From an uncultured Tissierellia bacterium (GTDB lineage: Bacteria; Bacillota; Clostridia; Tissierellales; Peptoniphilaceae), in NCBI GenBank assembly GCA_902488465.1, contig CABTWE010000001.1, positions 124,001-188,000 of the forward strand: a stretch of 64,000 bases of DNA, in the 5' to 3' direction. The position numbers and the translations under genes were made by a program. How positions within the stretch are numbered: the stretch's first letter is position 1; the number at the start of each line of letters is the position of its first letter. Below the pieces are notes generated by a model. It saw only the letters and a program-made list of their open reading frames with translations. It ran no database searches and had not been told where the DNA came from. Shown in pieces: positions 62,540 to 64,000 of the stretch.

Positions 62540-63374
62540 TAAAATCCCTCCTCATTTTCAAAACAGCTTCGCGTGTTGCTTCTTCAAAATCCTTGTCCGA
62601 TTTTTCAAATGCTCTGATAATTCCTCTCGAAGAATTTACAACTCCGCCGTTGCCGTCCTTAAGTAAACTCATTGCGTCCGCAGCTCCACCGCCTTGTGCG
62701 CCGTAGCCAGGAATCAAAAAGAATGTGTCCGGGAAACATTCTCTTATAAATTCAGCTTCGCCTGATGCTTTGTTTGTCGCACCTATAACAAAACCGACTT
62801 TTCTGTATCCACATTCTCCAACCGTATTTCCCGCCATCTTTTGAATTTTATCGCCGACGATGCTGTAAAAAGGTTTTCCGTTGACATCAATCTCTTCAAA
62901 GTCGTTACTACCCGGATTAGAAGTCTTTATAATAACAAAAAGTCCCTTGTCATTTTTTTCGACATATTCCAAATACGGCTCAATTGAATCTAGTCCCATA
63001 TATGGACTCAATGTCATAATGTCACCTTCAAAATCACCGGAGAAATACGCGTCGGCATATCCCTTTGCAGTCGAAGAAATATCTCCCCTCTTTACATCGT
63101 TTATAATTATTATACCACATTTTCTTATATATTCATTGGTACTTTTTAAAGCTCTCATGCCTTCAATACCCAGTGCTTCATAATAAGCAGCTTGCGGTTT
63201 ATAGCATGCAACCAAATCCTTTGTGGCGTCAATTATCATCTTGTTGTAGTTGAAAATCTTTTCATAGATTGGCTTATCTTCCAAACATTTCGGCATATGT
63301 AAAGGATTCGGATCCAATCCTACGCAAATCGGACCCCTTTCCTCCACGCTCTTAAATAATCTATTTATAGACAT
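62526..63374 (-). CDS. pyrF: Orotidine 5'-phosphate decarboxylase
   Basis: 282 residues, the longer subfamily with CVGLDPNPLHMPK at the start. Catalytic Asp-Lys-Asp is seen in NDVKRGDISSTA. Makes UMP. Overlaps pyrI by 14 bases. Confidence 0.95.
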   Translation of the reverse strand: MSINRLFKSVEERGPICVGLDPNPLHMPKCLEDKPIYEKIFNYNKMIIDATKDLVACYKPQAAYYEALGIEGMRALKSTNEYIRKCGIIIINDVKRGDISSTAKGYADAYFSGDFEGDIMTLSPYMGLDSIEPYLEYVEKNDKGLFVIIKTSNPGSNDFEEIDVNGKPFYSIVGDKIQKMAGNTVGECGYRKVGFVIGATNKASGEAEFIRECFPDTFFLIPGYGAQGGGAADAMSLLKDGNGGVVNSSRGIIRAFEKSDKDFEEATREAVLKMRRDFNVGL

Positions 63375-63798
63375 CTTTTTTACTCATCAAATGGTCGCAG
63401 TAATCGCAACGATATGTGCCTGTTTCTGCGTTAACAAGAGTGAAACTTTGTTTCATTCCTCTTTCCACACTTGTGATACATCTTGGATTGTTGCATTCCA
63501 AAACGCCTTCAACATGTTCAGGGAGTTTTAGATTTATCTTCTTTACAATTTTTTCGTCTTCAATCACGTTTATTGTGATTTCAGGATCGATAAATCCGAG
63601 TGCTGATAAATCAATGTCTAAAACATTTTCGATTTTAATTATGTCTTTTCTTCCAAGTCTTCCGCTTTGTGCATTCATAATGAGCGCAACAGTAAAATCT
63701 GCATCTCTTAGTCCAAGATAATCAAATATTTTTAGACCGAGACCGGCGTGAATGTGGTCGATAACTATTCCTCTTTTAATTGAATTTATACTAAGCAT
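63361..63798 (-). CDS. pyrI: Aspartate carbamoyltransferase regulatory subunit
   Basis: 145 residues. N-terminal allosteric domain (RGIVIDHIHAGLG) and C-terminal zinc domain with four cysteines (CNNPRC and CDYCDH). Suggests nucleotide control of PyrB. Overlaps pyrB by eight bases. Confidence 0.96.
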   Translation of the reverse strand: MLSINSIKRGIVIDHIHAGLGLKIFDYLGLRDADFTVALIMNAQSGRLGRKDIIKIENVLDIDLSALGFIDPEITINVIEDEKIVKKINLKLPEHVEGVLECNNPRCITSVERGMKQSFTLVNAETGTYRCDYCDHLMSKKDVYK

Positions 63799-64000
63799 TC
63801 TTTTCTACCCCCAACAATTTCATAATAAGTGCCATTCTAACGAACATTCCATTCTTAACTTGTCTGAAATACCAAGCTCTTGGATCTTCATCGACTTCGT
63901 ATGCGATTTCATTTACACGTGGTAGCGGATGAAGAACTGCAAGGTCTGCTTTTGCATTTTTCAATTTTTCTAGATCAAGTACGTATGAATCTTTCAAACG
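63791..64000 (-). CDS. pyrB: Aspartate carbamoyltransferase catalytic subunit (C-terminal part)
   Basis: Seventy C-terminal residues of a gene whose start lies beyond the right edge. LHPLPRVNEI with the substrate-binding His-Pro-Leu-Pro-Arg, and AWYFRQVKNGMFVRMALIMKLLG are diagnostic. It heads the pyr run visible here. The first visible codon is CGT; a TTG next to it is internal, not the start. Confidence 0.95.
   Translation of the reverse strand, partial: RLKDSYVLDLEKLKNAKADLAVLHPLPRVNEIAYEVDEDPRAWYFRQVKNGMFVRMALIMKLLGVEKNA

Noticed and set aside
1..64000. tRNA/rRNA genes, CRISPR arrays, insertion sequences, attachment sites
   Set aside because: No T-loop GGTTCGA-type motif in intergenic regions, no regularly spaced repeats, no transposase or integrase frame, and no long direct repeats bounding the accessory-looking 25.8-31.6 kb segment were seen by eye.

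Overview
The window reads as chromosomal DNA of a low-G+C, anaerobic Gram-positive bacterium (Firmicutes, Clostridia/Tissierellia-like; Peptoniphilaceae is my guess, not shown). The grounds are AT-rich sequence with strong AGGAGG ribosome sites, GatCAB, formate-tetrahydrofolate ligase, PyrDB/PyrK, S-layer-homology proteins, an SAM-I riboswitch and the pcrA-ligA-gatCAB gene order known from Bacillus. No tRNA, rRNA, CRISPR array, insertion sequence or phage gene was seen. Most genes lie on the minus strand.

Layout. 1-4.4 kb: a cut-off corrinoid-activation-like gene, a Zn/Cd-type P1B ATPase behind a palindromic operator candidate, and guaB. 4.5-7.5 kb (plus strand): a PII-like protein with a CPA2 antiporter, then SAM riboswitch, metK and a tiny membrane ORF. 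7.6-11.6 kb: a five-gene redox operon (TlpA-like lipoprotein, an easily missed 49-residue CXXC protein, polyferredoxin membrane protein, response regulator, sensor kinase). 11.9-18.4 kb: GNAT protein, CitC-like ligase, mnmA, degV and one long frame joining tRNA nucleotidyltransferase to GlmM. 18.4-21.3 kb: two divergent SLH proteins. 21.4-25.8 kb: ATP-NAD-kinase-like protein, pyrC, M18 aminopeptidase, nitroreductase.

25.8-31.6 kb is the most accessory-looking part: a tight operon of a TraX-like membrane protein, a coiled-coil AAA+ ATPase with an atypical Walker B, and a DUF2357/PD-(D/E)XK nuclease. It resembles McrBC-type (type IV restriction/CoCoNuT-like) systems with an added membrane protein, and is the best candidate for an undescribed system. 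31.7-37.9 kb is an oligopeptide ABC operon with a fused OppD-OppF. 38.4-42.1 kb is a GntR-controlled operon with two ABC transporters. 42.2-45 kb holds an XTP pyrophosphatase and a cell-wall amidase. 45-52.3 kb is pcrA-ligA-gatC-gatA-gatB, and 52.4-54.8 kb is fhs, yerC-like and mntR-like genes.

54.9-64 kb is one compact minus-strand run: pyrB(partial)-pyrI-pyrF-pyrK-pyrD-pyrE, then an AcpS-NnrD frame, a membrane/TPR-like protein, asnB and pepF. Together with pyrC this gives de novo pyrimidine synthesis apart from carbamoyl phosphate. Two long frames (CCA-GlmM and AcpS-NnrD) carry a ribosome-site-like sequence and ATG at the domain junction, and each is one inserted base away from being two ordinary genes, so they deserve checking as fusions or sequence errors.
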